A stretch of 64,000 nt of DNA from Arthrobacter sp. PvP023 (GCF_017832975.1 NZ_JAFIBI010000001.1:868001-932000); one strand, 5' to 3'; positions 16,673 to 27,117 are shown, numbered from the stretch's first letter. The notes: generated by a model not told the origin, from the letters alone. Translations and numbers: made by a program.

Positions 16673-17632
16673 ATGAGGATCGCGGTGTACGCCTTCGACG
16701 GGGCAACCATGTTTCACCTTGCCGTTCCGCAGATGGTTTTTGACGAGGTAGCCCGCCAGGGCCTTGCCGGGTGGGAGACGGTTCTTTTTTCTGACCGGGC
16801 GGGCGAGATCACAACCGCTGAGGGCTACCGGCTGGGCGAGGTGAGGGGTCCCGAGGCCGCGGAAGAGGCGGACATCGTGGTGGTGCCGTCGTGGTTCGAC
16901 GACGGGCGCATCCTGAGCGATTCGCTGCGGCAGGTGCTCCTCGGCGCGCACGCCCGGAGCGTGCCGGTCCTGGGACTGTGCCTTGGTGCGATCCCTGTGG
17001 CAGACGCGGGGCTGCTCGCGGGGCGCCGGGCTGTCACGCACTGGCAGGCATTTGATTCCCTGGCGGTGCGGCACCCCAATGTCCCGCTGGACCAGTCGGT
17101 GCTCTATATAGACCACGGAGACGTCCTGACCTCGGCCGGAACCGCTTCTGCGTTGGATGCCTGCCTGCACGTGGTGCGCACACGGCTCGGAGCGGAAGCA
17201 GCGAACAAAGTGGCGCGAAGCCTGGTCATCGCTCCGCACCGTGAAGGCGGCCAGGCGCAGTACATCGATCGCCCGGTGCCGGAACGCTCCACGGACGACC
17301 CGATCTCGCGCCTGCTGGAATGGGCTCTGGCACGCCTGGGTGAGCCGCTCACCGTCGACCTGCTGGTGGCGCAGGCGCACCTGAGCCGCAGGACTTTTGT
17401 CCGCGCCTTCCGGGCAGCAACAGGAACGACGCCGGCCGCCTGGATCCGCGCCCGCCGCCTTGACGCAGCCCGGAGGCTGCTCGAGACCACGGACCTGTCG
17501 ATAGACCAGATCTCCGCCGACTGCGGATTCGGCAACGCGGTCACCCTGCGCCAAAACTTCGCCGCCGCCTTTTCCACGACGCCCACGGAATACCGGCGGC
17601 GGTTTGATACGCGGCCTGAAAGAGTTTTCTAG
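16673..17632 (+). CDS. GlxA-type AraC regulator with DJ-1/PfpI domain
   Basis: 319 residues. The N-terminal class I glutamine-amidotransferase/DJ-1-like domain (about 1-185) has the nucleophile-elbow sequence VLGLCLGAIPVAD. The C-terminal AraC double helix-turn-helix spans about 215-315 (LSRRTFVRAFRAATGTTPA, ISADCGFGNAVTLRQNF). The start ATG at 16673 follows AGAAGGAAGAGG. It is divergent from the isochorismatase/SMR operon across 136 bp, which it probably controls. Confidence 0.92.
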   Translation: MRIAVYAFDGATMFHLAVPQMVFDEVARQGLAGWETVLFSDRAGEITTAEGYRLGEVRGPEAAEEADIVVVPSWFDDGRILSDSLRQVLLGAHARSVPVLGLCLGAIPVADAGLLAGRRAVTHWQAFDSLAVRHPNVPLDQSVLYIDHGDVLTSAGTASALDACLHVVRTRLGAEAANKVARSLVIAPHREGGQAQYIDRPVPERSTDDPISRLLEWALARLGEPLTVDLLVAQAHLSRRTFVRAFRAATGTTPAAWIRARRLDAARRLLETTDLSIDQISADCGFGNAVTLRQNFAAAFSTTPTEYRRRFDTRPERVF

Positions 17633-17724
17633 AGCGCTGCTCCGATCCTTGACTCCGGAAGTGACTCCCTGGTTGTCGCGGACAGGGCTGTCAACGTTGT
17701 CGGGGCCACAGCCACGGTGGGAGT

Positions 17725-18648
17725 CTAGTGCCTGCGCAGCAGCTGCCGGGTTCCGGATTTCAGAAGTGGCCTGACGCCCGTTTCTGTATTCGCGGGCCGA
17801 TGTCCAAACAGGACAATACCCAGCGAGGCGAGGACGATGACGCCACCCAGTATCTGCCCAACTGCAAGGGATTGCCCCAGGGCTGCCCAGCCCACCAGGA
17901 CGGCAACCACGGGGCTCAGCAGGCCCAGGAATGACAAGGACCCGGCCGGCAGCATCTGTATTCCGCGGTACCAGACGGTGTAGGCAAAAGCCGTGCCCAC
18001 CAGCGACAGGTAGGCAAAGCCTGCCACATTTTCCAGGCTGAATCCCTCATCCGGCAAACCCTCAACCAGCAGCAGGAGCGGGACCAGTACGATACCGCCG
18101 GCCACCAGCTGCCAGGAAGTTACGGCCAGTGGCGCATCGGGCTGGCCCCACTTCTTGCTCAGCACAATACCCAGCGCCATCGAAGCGGCTCCACCCAGGG
18201 CGGCGAGCACGCCAACCGGGTCCGGCTGCGCCTGCGACTGAACGACGAGCAGGGCGACGCCGAGGATGCCCGCCGCTCCGGCCGCCACTACCGCAAGAGT
18301 CAGCCGTTCGCTGAGGAAGCGGCTGGCCAGGAAAGCGACGATCAGCGGCTGGACTGCTCCGACAGCGGCAGCCAGGCCCCCCGGGAGCAGATAGGCGGCG
18401 ACGAACAGCAGAGCAAAGAACGCACCGATATTGAGGGTGCCCAGCACGGCCGACTTCCACCACCAGGCTCCTTGCGGCAGGCGCCGGGTCAGCAGTAGCA
18501 GGACCAGACCTGCGGGCAGGGCTCGCAGGATAGCACTGAGGAGTGGTCTTCCGTCTGGTAGAAATTCGCTGGTGACGATGTAGGTGGTACCCCATGCCAT
18601 CGGGGCGAGGGCGGTAAGGGCAAGAACAGCTGATCTTTTGCTAAGCAC
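17725..18648 (-). CDS. EamA/DMT-family exporter
   Basis: 307 residues with ten predicted helices forming two EamA repeats (ALAPMAWGTTYIVTSEFLP begins repeat 1; SMALGIVLSKKWG begins repeat 2). Such proteins export amino acids, metabolites or drugs. The predicted GTG start at 18648 lies inside the large palindrome at 18640-18674, so either the mRNA is nearly leaderless or the true start is slightly downstream. Divergent MarR gene 46 bp away. Confidence 0.92.
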   Translation of the reverse strand: MLSKRSAVLALTALAPMAWGTTYIVTSEFLPDGRPLLSAILRALPAGLVLLLLTRRLPQGAWWWKSAVLGTLNIGAFFALLFVAAYLLPGGLAAAVGAVQPLIVAFLASRFLSERLTLAVVAAGAAGILGVALLVVQSQAQPDPVGVLAALGGAASMALGIVLSKKWGQPDAPLAVTSWQLVAGGIVLVPLLLLVEGLPDEGFSLENVAGFAYLSLVGTAFAYTVWYRGIQMLPAGSLSFLGLLSPVVAVLVGWAALGQSLAVGQILGGVIVLASLGIVLFGHRPANTETGVRPLLKSGTRQLLRRH

Positions 18649-18674
18649 TTAGCTATTGTAGCTAAGTGCTTAGC
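18640..18674. promoter_or_regulatory. MarR operator: 16-bp perfect inverted repeat, each arm itself palindromic
   Basis: Arms 18640-18655 and 18659-18674 are perfect reverse complements around TTG. Each arm also contains GCTAAG-N2-CTTAGC, so the site offers two nested dimer sites 19-20 bp apart. It lies between the divergent EamA and MarR genes and covers the EamA start codon, ideal for joint repression and autoregulation. Confidence 0.85.
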
Positions 18675-18694
18675 TACTTGCTACCCTCAATTTC

Positions 18695-19201
18695 ATGAGA
18701 GATGGCGTGGATCTGATTCTTGACCAATGGCGGCGCGAGCGGCCTGACCTGGATGCTTCTCCCATGGCCGTTTTGGGGAGGCTGGCCAGGACAGCGAAAG
18801 CTGTGGAATCCACTCTCCAAATGACGTTCGCCCGGCATGGCTTGGACGGCGGCTCCTTCGATGTGCTGGCAACGTTGCTGCGGTCCGGTGAACCCCATGA
18901 ACTTTCGCCCCTTGAGCTGACACAAGCGGCCATGGTTACTTCCAGCGCAACCGCCCAGCGGCTGAACAAGCTCGTGGAGCGGGGGCTGGTGTCAAGGAAG
19001 AAGGATCATATCGACTTGCGGTCTACCCGTGTGCAATTGACTGCGGAGGGAAAGAAGGTGATCGAGGGCGCGCTGCCCGATCACCTTAGGACGCAGGAGG
19101 CGTTGCTGCAGGGGCTGGATGCGGGGGAGCAGGCCCAGTTTATCGGGCTCCTCCAGCGGGTGGAGCTGAACACCCATGGGTTTGAAGCAGGGCAGTCATA
19201 A
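18695..19201 (+). CDS. MarR-family transcriptional regulator
   Basis: 168 residues. The winged helix-turn-helix occupies about 48-130: DVLATLLRSGEPHELSPLEL, then VTSSATAQRLNKLVERGLV and the wing DLRSTRVQLTAEG. No Shine-Dalgarno is visible before ATG 18695. It is separated from the divergent exporter gene only by the nested palindrome, and the VOC gene follows after 23 bp, so it probably controls both. Confidence 0.92.
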   Translation: MRDGVDLILDQWRRERPDLDASPMAVLGRLARTAKAVESTLQMTFARHGLDGGSFDVLATLLRSGEPHELSPLELTQAAMVTSSATAQRLNKLVERGLVSRKKDHIDLRSTRVQLTAEGKKVIEGALPDHLRTQEALLQGLDAGEQAQFIGLLQRVELNTHGFEAGQS

Positions 19202-19224
19202 AACACCACACGGGAGCCAAAGCT

Positions 19225-19911
19225 ATGCGCCTTACTCATATCGAGTTGCCGTCCACTAACCTTCGTGCGGCCGCTGAGTACTACAGGGACGTCCTTGGGC
19301 TCCCCGTCCACGAATCCAGCGACTGCGTGAGGGTCGGTGTCGGTACCACCCAGCTTGAGTTCGTCAGGGGGCCGGTCAAGGCCGGGGCAAATCACCTGGC
19401 AATCACCATCCCCAGCAACCAGTTCGCCGATGCCAAACGGTGGCTGTCCGCAAGGACTGAAATCCTTAGCCTCGACGGCCGGGATGAGTTCCCGCTGGGA
19501 GAGCCATGGAGTTCAGAATCGATCTATTTCAGGGGCCCTGACGGGATCGTTCTGGAGCTGATTGCGCGCCACAAGCTGGACAACCGCTCCTCGAGCGGAT
19601 TCAGTGCCGCGAGCCTGCTCAGCGTCAGCGAAGTTGGGCTGGCTGTACCGGATGTCGGCCATGCAATGCAGGACATTGAGGAAACTTTTGGTATCCGGTC
19701 ATTCGCCGGGGATGCAGAATCTTTTCACGCAGTGGGAGACCACAGCGGGCTCCTCATCCTTGTTGCCGCGGGCCGTCGATGGTTCCCCACAAGCGACGCT
19801 GCGTCCGCCTTCGGACACATCGGCATCGAAATGGACGGTACGTCCCGTCCCGGAACCATGGAGTCTGCCGCCGGCTGGAAACTGATGTCGCGGAGCGACC
19901 CAGGCTCGTAG
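19225..19911 (+). CDS. VOC-superfamily (glyoxalase/dioxygenase-like) protein
   Basis: 228 residues with two vicinal-oxygen-chelate halves. Half one is about 1-115 (LTHIELPSTNLRAAAEYYRD, metal-ligand-type FRGPDGIVLELIA). Half two is about 128-215 (VSEVGLAVPDVGHAMQDIEE, FGHIGIEMDG) and looks degenerate. It is co-directional with the MarR gene 23 bp upstream and could detoxify the compound sensed by the regulator. Substrate unknown. Confidence 0.85.
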   Translation: MRLTHIELPSTNLRAAAEYYRDVLGLPVHESSDCVRVGVGTTQLEFVRGPVKAGANHLAITIPSNQFADAKRWLSARTEILSLDGRDEFPLGEPWSSESIYFRGPDGIVLELIARHKLDNRSSSGFSAASLLSVSEVGLAVPDVGHAMQDIEETFGIRSFAGDAESFHAVGDHSGLLILVAAGRRWFPTSDAASAFGHIGIEMDGTSRPGTMESAAGWKLMSRSDPGS

Positions 19912-19944
19912 CTGAACCCAGCCTCTGTCAGGCCGAAGGAATAG

Positions 19945-20301
19945 CGCCCCAATCGATACGCACTTCAGAGGCTTGTAGAGATGGCCCAAGCCGGCTGCAG
20001 CATCAAAATCGTGCATGGGCCCATGAGCGAAACCGTACTCCAGCGTCTCACCGGACAGCCGGGCATCGAACTGCGTGAACTGGACTCCAGCGCACTGCCC
20101 GGGCGCATCCACTCCAAGTATCTGATCGCCGAAAACATGACGGGAAAGCAGTCTGGCCAGAACCTGGTTCTCACCGGGAGCCACAACTACAACACCACAT
20201 CCCTGCGCAGGAATGATGAGGCAATCGTCGAGACCTCCCGTCAGGATGTCTACCTGCAGTACCGGGAGAACTTCGAGGAGATGTGGACGGCAGCCAACTA
20301 G
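19945..20301 (+). pseudogene. C-terminal fragment of a phospholipase D-like protein
   Basis: About 118 codons in frame from just after a TAG at 19942 to TAG at 20299. It contains one HKD half: IHSKYLIAENMTG, then VLTGSHNYNTTSLRRNDEAI, followed by YRENFEEMW. Homology already starts before the first ATG (19981), and the first HKD half and any N-terminal domain are missing. It is a truncated relic; a short expressed product is unlikely. Confidence 0.7.
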
Positions 20302-20431
20302 CCCAATGGATCCAACATGGGTTCTACCGACCGTGCGGCAAATACGCCGTCCGTGAACCCGGGAGCTTCTCCTCTTAAGGCACGTCCCCAACCCGGCCAG
20401 CGGGCGTAAACTGACCTTCGCACCACCTCTT

Positions 20432-22204
20432 GTGGACACTGTGTCAGGAGCCGCCTTGCTGTGGAAACTGCTTGTTGAATACCTGCGGCCGCAGCGGCGG
20501 CTGCTGCTCGCCGTCGTGATTTTCCAGCTGGCGCAGTCCATCGCGTCCCTGTACCTGCCCACGCTCAATGCGGACATCATCGATGAGGGCGTGGCCAAGG
20601 GGGACACCGGCTACATCCTGCGGGTGGGCAGCCTCATGCTGTTCATCACCATGCTGCAGATCGCGTGCGCGGTGGTGGCCGTGTACTTCGGGGCGAAGGC
20701 AGCCATGGCCCTGGGCCGTGACCTGCGCGGGGCCATCTTCACCCGGGTGGGGGAGTTCTCCGAGCAGGAGGTCACCCGGTTCGGGGCGCCGAGCCTGATC
20801 ACCCGCTCCACGAACGACGTCCAGCAGGTCCAGCAGCTGGTGCTGATGTCCGCCACGCTGATGGTGGCCGCGCCCATGCTCAGCATCGGCGGGGTGATCA
20901 TGGCGGTCCGGCAGGATGCACAGCTGTCCTGGCTGATCGCCGTCAGCGTCCCGGTGCTGCTGATCGCCGTCGGGCTCATCATTACCCGGATGGTGCCGCT
21001 GTTCCGCAAGATGCAGGTGCGGATCGACACAGTGAACCGGGTGCTGCGCGAGCAGCTCACCGGCATCCGGGTGGTGCGGGCGTTCGTGCGCGAGGACATC
21101 GAAACCGCCCGGTTCGCGCAGGCCAACGAGGACGTCACGGACACCGCGCTCCGGGCCGGCCGGCTGATGGCGCTCGCGTTTCCCACCGTGATGCTGGTGC
21201 TTAACGTCTCCAGCGTGGCGGTGATCTGGTTCGGCTCGTTCCGGATCGAGGACGGCTCCATGCAGGTGGGCACGCTGATCGCGTTCCTCAGCTATCTGCT
21301 GCAGATCCTGATGTCCGTCATGATGGCCACGTTCATGGCGGTGATGATCCCGCGTGCGGCGGTCTCGGCGGACCGGATCGGTGAGGTGCTGACCACGGAG
21401 TCGAGTGTGCGGCCGCCGGAGCATCCGGTTGCCGCTGCCGCCGGCCGGGGCGGCATGGGCAGCGGCGAGCTGGAAATGCACGACGTCGGGTTCGCCTACC
21501 CGGGTGCCGAGCAGCCGGTTTTGTCCGGCATCAGTTTTACTGCCCTGTCGGGGCAGACGACGGCGATCATCGGCAGCACCGGGTCCGGCAAGACCACCCT
21601 GGTGAACCTGCTGCCGCGGCTTTTCGATGCGACCAGCGGTTCGGTGAAGTTCGACGGCGTGGACGTCCGCGAGCTGCAGCCGGACCAGCTGTGGGGGCAC
21701 ATCGGGCTGGTGCCGCAGCGGCCGTACCTGTTCTCCGGCACGGTGCGCAGCAACCTGTTGTACGGCAAGCCCGACGCCACCGAGGATGAGTTGTGGCGGG
21801 CGCTGTCCACCGCGCAGGCGCAGGAGTTCGTCCGGGAGATGGAGGGCGGGCTGGATGCGCCCATTTCGCAGGGCGGCACCAACGTCTCGGGCGGGCAGCG
21901 GCAGCGGATCGCGATTGCCCGGGCGCTGGTGAAGCGGCCCGAGCTCTACATTTTTGACGACTCGTTCTCCTCGCTGGACACCGCCACGGACGCCCGGCTG
22001 AGGCAGGCGCTCAAGCACGACACCTCCGGCGCCACCCTGGTGATCATCGCCCAGCGGGTGTCCAGCATCGCGGACGCGGACCAGATCCTGGTGCTCGACG
22101 ACGGCAGGATCGTGGGCCACGGAACGCACGATGAGCTGCTGGAAACGTCGGAGACGTATCGCGAGATTGTGTCCTCGCAGCTGGCAGCGGAGGAGGCGGT
22201 ATGA
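20432..22204 (+). CDS. ABC exporter, TMD-NBD subunit with degenerate catalytic site
   Basis: 590 residues: six-helix ABC transmembrane domain (about 10-320) and nucleotide-binding domain (about 350-585). Walker [12 protein letters not shown]-loop [10 protein letters not shown], signature [11 protein letters not shown], Walker B LYIFDDS. The catalytic Glu after Walker B is Asp, as in the weak site of heterodimeric exporters (TmrAB, BmrCD type). GTG start at 20432 without clear RBS. Its stop overlaps the start of the partner by 4 bp. Probable drug or lipid exporter. Confidence 0.92.
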   Translation: MDTVSGAALLWKLLVEYLRPQRRLLLAVVIFQLAQSIASLYLPTLNADIIDEGVAKGDTGYILRVGSLMLFITMLQIACAVVAVYFGAKAAMALGRDLRGAIFTRVGEFSEQEVTRFGAPSLITRSTNDVQQVQQLVLMSATLMVAAPMLSIGGVIMAVRQDAQLSWLIAVSVPVLLIAVGLIITRMVPLFRKMQVRIDTVNRVLREQLTGIRVVRAFVREDIETARFAQANEDVTDTALRAGRLMALAFPTVMLVLNVSSVAVIWFGSFRIEDGSMQVGTLIAFLSYLLQILMSVMMATFMAVMIPRAAVSADRIGEVLTTESSVRPPEHPVAAAAGRGGMGSGELEMHDVGFAYPGAEQPVLSGISFTALSGQTTAIIGSTGSGKTTLVNLLPRLFDATSGSVKFDGVDVRELQPDQLWGHIGLVPQRPYLFSGTVRSNLLYGKPDATEDELWRALSTAQAQEFVREMEGGLDAPISQGGTNVSGGQRQRIAIARALVKRPELYIFDDSFSSLDTATDARLRQALKHDTSGATLVIIAQRVSSIADADQILVLDDGRIVGHGTHDELLETSETYREIVSSQLAAEEAV

Positions 22205-24198
22205 GCACCACAGGCAGGCCGGCAGGCGGGGCACCCGGCGGGACTGCCGCCGTCGAACGCATCCCCAGGCCGCGCGGCGGCCCCGGGCACGGCGGACCGT
22301 TCGCCGGGATGAACGTCCCCGCCGAAAAGGCGATGAACTTCTGGCCGTCCGCCAAGCGGCTGCTGGGCACGCTGCGGCCGGAGCGGCTGTGGCTGGTGCT
22401 GGTGATTGTGCTGAGCGTGGCCGCGGTGGCGCTGTCCGTGATCGGGCCGCGGCTGCTGGGCGAGGGCACCAACCTCATCTTCGCCGGCGTCGTATCCAAG
22501 CAGCTCCCTGCGGGGGTGAGCAAGGCGCAGCTGATCGCGCAGCTGCGGGCCGCGGGGGAGAACCAGAAGGCGGACATGCTCAGTGCCATGGCGCTGACGC
22601 CCGGGCAGGGGATCGACTTCACCGCGCTGGCCAACGTGCTGCTGTGGGCGCTGGTGCTGTATGTGCTGGCGTCCGCGTTCATGTGGATCCAGGCGTACAT
22701 ACTCAACGGCGTGGTGCAGCGGACCGTGTACCGGCTGCGCGAGCGGATCGAGGCGAAGATCAACCGGCTGCCGCTGCGGTATTTCGATTCGATCCAGCGC
22801 GGTGAGCTGCTCAGCCGGGTGACGAACGACGTCGACAATATTTCCCAGAGCCTGCAGCAGTCCATCAGCCAGGCGGTCACTTCGCTGCTGACCGTGCTGG
22901 GCGTGCTGGTGATGATGTTCCTGCTCAGCCCCACGCTGGCGCTGATTGCGCTGGTGACCATTCCGCTGACGCTGGTGACGACCACGATGATCGCCAAGCG
23001 CTCGCAGAAGCTGTTCGTGGCGCAGTGGAAGCACACCGGCGAGCTGAACGGGCAGATCGAGGAGACGTACACCGGGCATGCGCTGGTGAAGGTGTTCGGC
23101 CGGCAGCAGGAGGTGGGGGAGCGGTTCCGGCAGAAGAACGCGGAGCTGTATGAGGCGAGCTTCGGCGCGCAGTTCATCTCCGGCCTGATCATGCCGGCCA
23201 TGACGTTCATCGGGAACCTGGTGTACGTGGGGATCGCCGTGGTGGGCGGCCTGCAGGTGGCGTCCGGCGCGATGCAGCTGGGCGACGTGCAGGCGTTCAT
23301 CCAGTACTCGCGGCAGTTCACCCAGCCGCTGGCCCAGCTGGGGTCCATGGCCAACCTGCTGCAGTCCGGGGTGGCGTCGGCGGAGCGGGTGTTCGAGCTG
23401 CTGGATGAGGAGGAGCAGTCGCCTGAGGCTGCTGGTTCTGCGCCCGACGGCGGGCGGGGGCGGCTGGTGTTCGAGAACGTCTCGTTCTCCTATTCGCCGG
23501 ACAAGCCGCTGATCTCGGACCTTTCGTTGGTGGCTGAGCCGGGGCAGACGGTGGCGATTGTCGGCCCCACGGGGGCCGGGAAGACGACGCTGGTGAACCT
23601 GATGATGCGGTTCTATGAGATTGATGCGGGGCGGATAACGCTCGACGGCGTGGACATCACCTCTGTCTCCCGGCGCGAGCTGCGCTCACGGATGGGCATG
23701 GTGCTGCAGGATACGTGGCTGTTCGGCGGGACCATCCGGGACAACATTGCGTACGGGCGGCCTGACGCTACTGAGGAGGAGATCCTGGAGGCGGCGACGG
23801 CGACGTATGTGGACCGGTTCGTGCACTCCCTGCCGGAGGGCTACGACACCGTGCTGGAGGACGAAGGCGGCAACGTGTCGGCAGGCGAGAAGCAGCTGCT
23901 GACGATTGCGCGGGCGTTCCTGGCCCGGCCGTCGGTGCTGATCCTGGACGAGGCGACTTCTTCCGTGGATACGCGGACCGAGGTCTTGGTGCAGAAGGCG
24001 ATGCGCGCGCTGCGCTCCGACCGGACGTCCTTTGTCATTGCGCACCGCCTGTCCACCATCCGCGACGCCGACCTCATCCTGGTGATGGAGACCGGCCAGA
24101 TCGTGGAGCAGGGGACGCATGCTTCACTGTTGGCTGCCGGCGGGGCCTATGCCCGGCTGTATGAGGCGCAGTTCGCTGCCCCCGTGGCCGAGGTTTGA
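22201..24198 (+). CDS. ABC exporter, TMD-NBD subunit with canonical catalytic site
   Basis: 665 residues. A Gly/Pro-rich N-terminal extension of about 45 residues, transmembrane domain (about 60-390) with an extra ~40-residue loop after helix 1, and NBD (about 420-660). Walker [11 protein letters not shown], signature [16 protein letters not shown], Walker B with catalytic Glu [12 protein letters not shown]-loop VIAHRLSTI. Forms the partner of 20432-22204. The 3' half is represented by four decayed fragments further right (31250, 35851, 37765, 40086). Confidence 0.94.
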   Translation: MSTTGRPAGGAPGGTAAVERIPRPRGGPGHGGPFAGMNVPAEKAMNFWPSAKRLLGTLRPERLWLVLVIVLSVAAVALSVIGPRLLGEGTNLIFAGVVSKQLPAGVSKAQLIAQLRAAGENQKADMLSAMALTPGQGIDFTALANVLLWALVLYVLASAFMWIQAYILNGVVQRTVYRLRERIEAKINRLPLRYFDSIQRGELLSRVTNDVDNISQSLQQSISQAVTSLLTVLGVLVMMFLLSPTLALIALVTIPLTLVTTTMIAKRSQKLFVAQWKHTGELNGQIEETYTGHALVKVFGRQQEVGERFRQKNAELYEASFGAQFISGLIMPAMTFIGNLVYVGIAVVGGLQVASGAMQLGDVQAFIQYSRQFTQPLAQLGSMANLLQSGVASAERVFELLDEEEQSPEAAGSAPDGGRGRLVFENVSFSYSPDKPLISDLSLVAEPGQTVAIVGPTGAGKTTLVNLMMRFYEIDAGRITLDGVDITSVSRRELRSRMGMVLQDTWLFGGTIRDNIAYGRPDATEEEILEAATATYVDRFVHSLPEGYDTVLEDEGGNVSAGEKQLLTIARAFLARPSVLILDEATSSVDTRTEVLVQKAMRALRSDRTSFVIAHRLSTIRDADLILVMETGQIVEQGTHASLLAAGGAYARLYEAQFAAPVAEV

Positions 24199-24215
24199 TC
24201 GGTTGCCATTAAATG

Positions 24216-24255
24216 AATGGAGGCTCCGTACTCATATGAGTACGGAGCCTCCATT
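24216..24255. terminator. 40-bp perfect palindrome between convergent genes
   Basis: Two 20-base arms with no spacer, 17 bp after the ABC stop and 25 bp before the end of the oxidase gene. It is a strong bidirectional terminator candidate; the T-rich flank is short. Confidence 0.8.
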
Positions 24256-24280
24256 TGGTGATGAAGACAATTAGCCCGAG

Positions 24281-25606
24281 TTAGCCTACGAGGGCCCGCG
24301 TGTGGTCGTTGAGGAACATTCCGCGGGGATCAAATTCGCGGCGGACCTGCATAAAGGTGTCCAGTTCCGGGTAAAGGCGCTCAAGGCGGGTCCGTGTCAT
24401 GAAGTGGATCTTCCCCCAGTGGGCCCGCGGCTCGAATTCCTGCAGGACAGCGTCGGCATCCCGGAAGAACTGCCAGTAGTCGGTTCCCGGCTGGGTGGTC
24501 AGCGTGATGACAGTGCTGTCACGGCCTTGGAACTGGGACATGTAGGCGTCGTCGGCTTTCACCCAGCGGACTTCCACAGGGTACTTCTGCTCGCGGTACC
24601 TGCTGCGGATCAGGTCCTGGATGGCCTCGACGGCGGCCAAACCGTCCTCACTGCGGACGAAGTACTCCAGTTCATGGAACTGCGTGGTGAAGCCGCCGGG
24701 ATAGATCCGGTACGAACGGTCCCGCCGGGCACCTTCAACGCCTGAGATCTGGCGTTCGTCCTGGACGTCCACGATGTTGTACTTCTTGGTGTAGCTCCGG
24801 CCGCCCATCCGGTAATCCGGCGAACCCGGCAGGTCCAGAAGCTCGCACGAGTCGTCTTCGGGGCACCAGAGAAAGGAGTAATGCCTGTTGGAATCGATGT
24901 CGGACTGCCACGTTTCCGCAGTTTCCGCCCAGGTGGGGTAGGTGATCTCTTCCTGCAGGTAGTACCTGTCTTCGACCGCCAACTCGACTTCCAAGAAGAT
25001 TCCCAACGTGCCCAGGGCTACCTGCGCGGCGCGAAGTTCGCGGAGCTGGCCCTCGCCAATCTCCACGATTTCGCCGTAGCCGTTGATGAGCTTCACCCAG
25101 CGCAGCTTGGAGGAGAAGCTGCCAAGGTCTTTGCCGGACCCGTGGGTGCTGGTGGCCAGGGCACCTGCGATCTGCTGCTTGTCGATGTCGCCCTGATTGC
25201 TGAGCGCCAGTCCCTTGTCCCACAACGCGTCCCCAAAGGCGTTGATGGTGGTACCGGCCAAGGCCCGGGCGCGGCGCCCCACCCGGTCGGTGCCGGTGAT
25301 GGCGGAGAGGCCGGACATGTCCATCAGGACGCCGCCGGTTTGAACCAGGGGTGAAGACGAATGTCCTGAGCCGACCGCCCGCACAGGCAGGCCTTCGCGG
25401 ATGGCGAAGCGGACGGCGTCGAGCGCTTCCTGTTCATTCACGGGCCGGACCGTAAACGCCGGCGTGGCGCTTTGGTTCCCGCCCCAGTTGGTCCAGGTGA
25501 CGTCCGTGCCGAAGGGGGCGGAGGGCGTGGAGGCACCTGCCAAGGAGGCGGGACGGGAGACGTTGGTGGTCATGGTGAAAGCTCCATTGCTTGTCTGGGT
25601 GCTCAT
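24281..25606 (-). CDS. FAD-linked oxidase of the D-arabinono-1,4-lactone oxidase type
   Basis: 441 residues. FAD-binding PCMH domain (about 45-210: LPVRAVGSGHSSSPLVQTGG, ALATSTHGSGKDLG) followed by an ALO-type C-terminal domain ending HWGKIHFMTRTRLERLYP and REFDPRGMFLNDHTR. HWGK and the terminal FNDH-like motif are ALO hallmarks. It would oxidise a lactone, polyol or similar alcohol with O2. Its ATG overlaps the ALDH stop by 4 bp, last gene of the 24281-29567 operon. Its fit with guanidino-compound breakdown is unclear. Confidence 0.9.
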   Translation of the reverse strand: MSTQTSNGAFTMTTNVSRPASLAGASTPSAPFGTDVTWTNWGGNQSATPAFTVRPVNEQEALDAVRFAIREGLPVRAVGSGHSSSPLVQTGGVLMDMSGLSAITGTDRVGRRARALAGTTINAFGDALWDKGLALSNQGDIDKQQIAGALATSTHGSGKDLGSFSSKLRWVKLINGYGEIVEIGEGQLRELRAAQVALGTLGIFLEVELAVEDRYYLQEEITYPTWAETAETWQSDIDSNRHYSFLWCPEDDSCELLDLPGSPDYRMGGRSYTKKYNIVDVQDERQISGVEGARRDRSYRIYPGGFTTQFHELEYFVRSEDGLAAVEAIQDLIRSRYREQKYPVEVRWVKADDAYMSQFQGRDSTVITLTTQPGTDYWQFFRDADAVLQEFEPRAHWGKIHFMTRTRLERLYPELDTFMQVRREFDPRGMFLNDHTRALVG

Positions 25607-27117
25607 GCGCTGTGGTTGATCATGACGTGCTTGGTGCGCGAGTAATCATCCAGGGCGTAGAGCGACAGGTCGCGGCCGTAGCCGGATCCCTTGAATCCGC
25701 CCCACGGTACCTCGCAAGCCAGGACCAGGTGGGCATTGACCCAGACGGTGCCGAAGTCGAGTTGCTTGGGAATCCGCAGGGAGAGGCTGGAGTCCTTGGT
25801 CCATACCGAGGCGGACAGGCCATAAGGGCTCTCGTTGGCCCGGGTGACGGCTTCTTCGGTGGTGCTGAAGCTCTCGACGGTGACTACGGGGCCGAAGATC
25901 TCGTGGGTGGCGATGTGCGCGCCAGCCGGGACGCCGCTGATGACCGTTGGCTCGATGAAGTAGCCGGGGCCTTCCAATGCCGAGCCGCCAATGGCGATAT
26001 CAAGGCCTCCGGCCCGGGCTTCGGCGAGGGATTCCTTAACACGCTCGAAGTGGGGGCGGGAGATCATGGGACCGATTTCGACATCGTCCCCTGCCGCCGG
26101 AGTGCCCACTACCAATGTGCCAACCTCCCGGACCAGGTGCTCCGTGAATTCTGCCGCCACGGACTCATGGACCAGAACGCGGCAGGCGGCACCACAATCC
26201 TGGCCGGCATTCCAGAAGCCGGCGTTCCGGACTCCAGCGGCGGCCGCGCGGAGATCGGCGTCCGGGAAGACAACGACTGGAGCTTTGCCGCCGAGCTCCA
26301 AGTGGACGCGCTTCACGGACTTTGCGGCGGTTTCCGCAACGGCCTGGCCACTGACGACGCTGCCCGTCAGCGCCACCAAGGCGACGTCAGGGTGCTCGGA
26401 AAGCCGCTGCCCAACCGTCCTTCCCTGACCGGTGATGACATTCAGGATGCCATTGGGGATGCGTCCGGCCACGAGTTCGGCCAGCTTCAGCGTGGACAGC
26501 GGGGTCTGCTCGGAGGGCTTCAGGACGATGCTGTTGCCAGCGGCGAGAATCGGTGCGATCTTCCAGGCGGCCATCAGCAGCGGGTAGTTCCAGGGGGTGA
26601 TGACGCCGACGACGCCCACGGGTTCGCGGAGGATCACGGAGGTGTGGCCGGTGGCGTAGTCGCCGCCGGCCATCGACGTCAGCGTGCGGGAAGCGCCGGC
26701 CATGAAGCGGAAGGTGTCAATGGTGCTGGTGATATCATCCTCGGCCACGGCGTGTGGCTTGCCCGTGTTGGCGGACTCGATGACCTCGAACGCTTCGCGG
26801 TTGGCCTCGATGATGTTGGCGATCAGGTTCAGGACATCAGCCCGTTCCTTGGGGGTGGTGGCTCCCCAAGATTTCTGGGCTGCGACGGCGGCTTCAACGG
26901 CGACGTCGACGTCGGCAGCGGTGCCTTCCTGGACGGATGCGATGACCTGCTCAGTGGCGGGGTCCACGACGTCGATGAACTGCTGGGAGGAGCCCGGAAC
27001 AAACGATCCGTTGATGAAGTGGCCAGCGGGCGGGAGCGGCAGCGGCACGGCACCGGCGGAAGCCGGGTCAGCGGAGGAACGTCGGACGGTGAACTGTTCG
27101 GCCTGGGTGGCGGTCAT
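25603..27117 (-). CDS. Aldehyde dehydrogenase, probably of aminoaldehyde type
   Basis: 504 residues, NAD(P)-dependent ALDH fold. Glu general base region LELGGKAPVVVF, catalytic Cys in NAGQDCGAACRVLVHE, cofactor motif GVVGVITPWNYPL. C-terminal YGRDLSLYALDDYSRTKHV is common in gamma-aminobutyraldehyde dehydrogenases. In the operon with a ureohydrolase and an NCS1 permease it plausibly oxidises 4-aminobutanal or 4-guanidinobutanal (inference). Confidence 0.92.
   Translation of the reverse strand: MTATQAEQFTVRRSSADPASAGAVPLPLPPAGHFINGSFVPGSSQQFIDVVDPATEQVIASVQEGTAADVDVAVEAAVAAQKSWGATTPKERADVLNLIANIIEANREAFEVIESANTGKPHAVAEDDITSTIDTFRFMAGASRTLTSMAGGDYATGHTSVILREPVGVVGVITPWNYPLLMAAWKIAPILAAGNSIVLKPSEQTPLSTLKLAELVAGRIPNGILNVITGQGRTVGQRLSEHPDVALVALTGSVVSGQAVAETAAKSVKRVHLELGGKAPVVVFPDADLRAAAAGVRNAGFWNAGQDCGAACRVLVHESVAAEFTEHLVREVGTLVVGTPAAGDDVEIGPMISRPHFERVKESLAEARAGGLDIAIGGSALEGPGYFIEPTVISGVPAGAHIATHEIFGPVVTVESFSTTEEAVTRANESPYGLSASVWTKDSSLSLRIPKQLDFGTVWVNAHLVLACEVPWGGFKGSGYGRDLSLYALDDYSRTKHVMINHSA

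Noticed and set aside
20444..24120. Long frames opposite the ABC exporter genes, up to ~600 codons
   Set aside because: They lie antisense to strongly supported ABC genes and encode His/Arg/Gln-rich, motif-free products, a usual effect of high GC.
24216..24255. 40-bp palindrome as a regulator site or recombination site
   Set aside because: Position between two convergent gene ends is fully explained by a bidirectional terminator.
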